From NCBI GenBank assembly GCA_937876385.1, contig CALFHQ010000736.1, positions 1 to 5,875 of the forward strand: a DNA stretch of 5,875 nucleotides. Direction: 5' to 3'. The translations under genes and the position numbers were made by a program. Below, piece after piece: positions 5,393 to 5,875 of the stretch; the first letter of the stretch is position 1; every line of letters begins with the position of its first letter. A model generated the notes under the pieces. That model did no database searches. It saw only the letters and a list, made by a program, of their open reading frames with translations, and was not told the origin of the DNA. Origin of the DNA: an uncultured Pseudomonadota bacterium (GTDB lineage Bacteria > Myxococcota_A > UBA9042 > CAIXZC01).

Positions 5393-5422
5393 TTGACAGC
5401 CCAGAGGTCGTTGAAATACACT
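5393..5422 (+). promoter_or_regulatory. Sigma70-type promoter of the MORN-repeat lipoprotein gene
   Basis: A perfect -35 TTGACA (5393-5398), an 18-nt spacer and TACACT (5417-5422, four of six bases) give the best promoter in the window. The start would be near 5429, with a leader of about 64 nt before the ATG at 5493. Confidence 0.55.
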
Positions 5423-5492
5423 AAGGCAACGCCCTACCCGAACATCTGATGAGACACGGACGCCCGAGAATCCGTACACGGGGGAAATCTGG

Positions 5493-5875
5493 ATGCAAGT
5501 ACCGGCCGCTATTGGCAAGCTTTCTGTCTTCTGCTGCACCATCCTATTGTTTTTCAATGGCTATGGCTGCGGGGAAGTGAAACTGGAGCCCACCCCGTGC
5601 GAAGGGGGAGGCCACCTTGTAGAATTGACAGACTACCAGGGGAAGCACCGATACTGCCGCTTGGACAACATGGTCGCACACGGCGAATACACTTTCCGGA
5701 ATATGGCCGGAACGAAAGTCATCGCCGGCGAGTACTACCTGGGGCTGGCTTCGGGCGATTGGACCTGGTGGTTCGACGACGGCACGACCATTTCTCAGCA
5801 GGGAACCTTCGAGGAAGGTCTACCTGTAGGCCCCTGGGTCGGCTACGACGAGTACGGTACCGTGCGCTGGGAGCA
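5493..5875 (+). CDS. Predicted exported protein with MORN-type repeats (N-terminal 127 residues; runs off right edge)
   Basis: The function is unknown. The ATG at 5493 has GGGGGA 7 nt upstream and a good promoter at 5393-5422. Residues 10-23 are hydrophobic (SVFCCTILLFF) and lead to GYGC at 23-26, a poor lipobox, so lipoprotein status is likely but not certain. A short segment with Cys36 and Cys55 follows. From about residue 64 the chain has glycine/aromatic repeats of roughly 23-25 residues: GEYYLGLASGDW (79-90) and GTFEEGLPVGPWVGYDEYG (104-122). This is the MORN_2-type pattern seen in YwqK-like and Deltaproteobacterial surface proteins. Such repeats are structural beta units and do not reveal a substrate. 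The frame is open to the window edge. It diverges from the cotransporter gene, with 261 nt between the two starts. Confidence 0.8.
   Translation, partial: MQVPAAIGKLSVFCCTILLFFNGYGCGEVKLEPTPCEGGGHLVELTDYQGKHRYCRLDNMVAHGEYTFRNMAGTKVIAGEYYLGLASGDWTWWFDDGTTISQQGTFEEGLPVGPWVGYDEYGTVRWE

Noticed and set aside
5042..5557. Minus-strand frame of 171 codons crossing the intergenic repeats
   Set aside because: It overlaps the start of the cotransporter and the start of the MORN-repeat gene, and its Arg/Cys/Gly-rich product is a product of GC-rich DNA.

Overview
This window is bacterial chromosomal DNA of moderately high GC. The gene content points to a deltaproteobacterial-type lineage, such as Myxococcota or a relative. 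The clues are an NrfH-NrfA ammonifying nitrite reductase pair and a secreted lipoprotein built on the CG-DGCG-SCG-C cysteine repeat typical of those groups. The taxonomic placement is inference. I see no RNA genes, mobile elements, phage genes or CRISPR array.

Left part (1-1269, minus strand): the nrfHA operon for respiratory reduction of nitrite to ammonium. NrfH is complete and is the membrane tetraheme quinol dehydrogenase. NrfA, the catalytic cytochrome c nitrite reductase, starts 3 nt after the nrfH stop and runs off the left edge after 209 codons. The divergent spacer upstream of nrfH holds a near-consensus CRP/FNR-family operator. Its spacing from a plausible -10 box fits a class I activator site.

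Middle (1518-2993, plus strand): two lipoprotein genes, a 90-residue protein with a GTG start and a 374-residue cysteine-rich protein. They are separated by 78 nt that can fold into a nested hairpin. Neither has a recognised function. Both should be anchored to a membrane at Cys22.

Right part (3021-5231, minus strand): a complete 736-residue cation-chloride cotransporter-like membrane protein (SLC12 branch of the APC superfamily) with 12 predicted helices and the C-terminal cytosolic domain. It converges on the cysteine-rich lipoprotein gene with a 27-nt gap. Its upstream region carries short GC-rich direct repeats. It shares that region with a divergent promoter (TTGACA, 18 nt, TACACT) for a third lipoprotein-like gene, which has MORN-type repeats and runs off the right edge.

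Apart from nrfH and nrfA, the genes do not form an obvious pathway. I found no convincing new multi-gene system. The most checkable points are the nrf operator, the RNA structures at two gene junctions, the cysteine-rich lipoprotein with its unassigned C-terminal domain, and the ion-site residues of the transporter.
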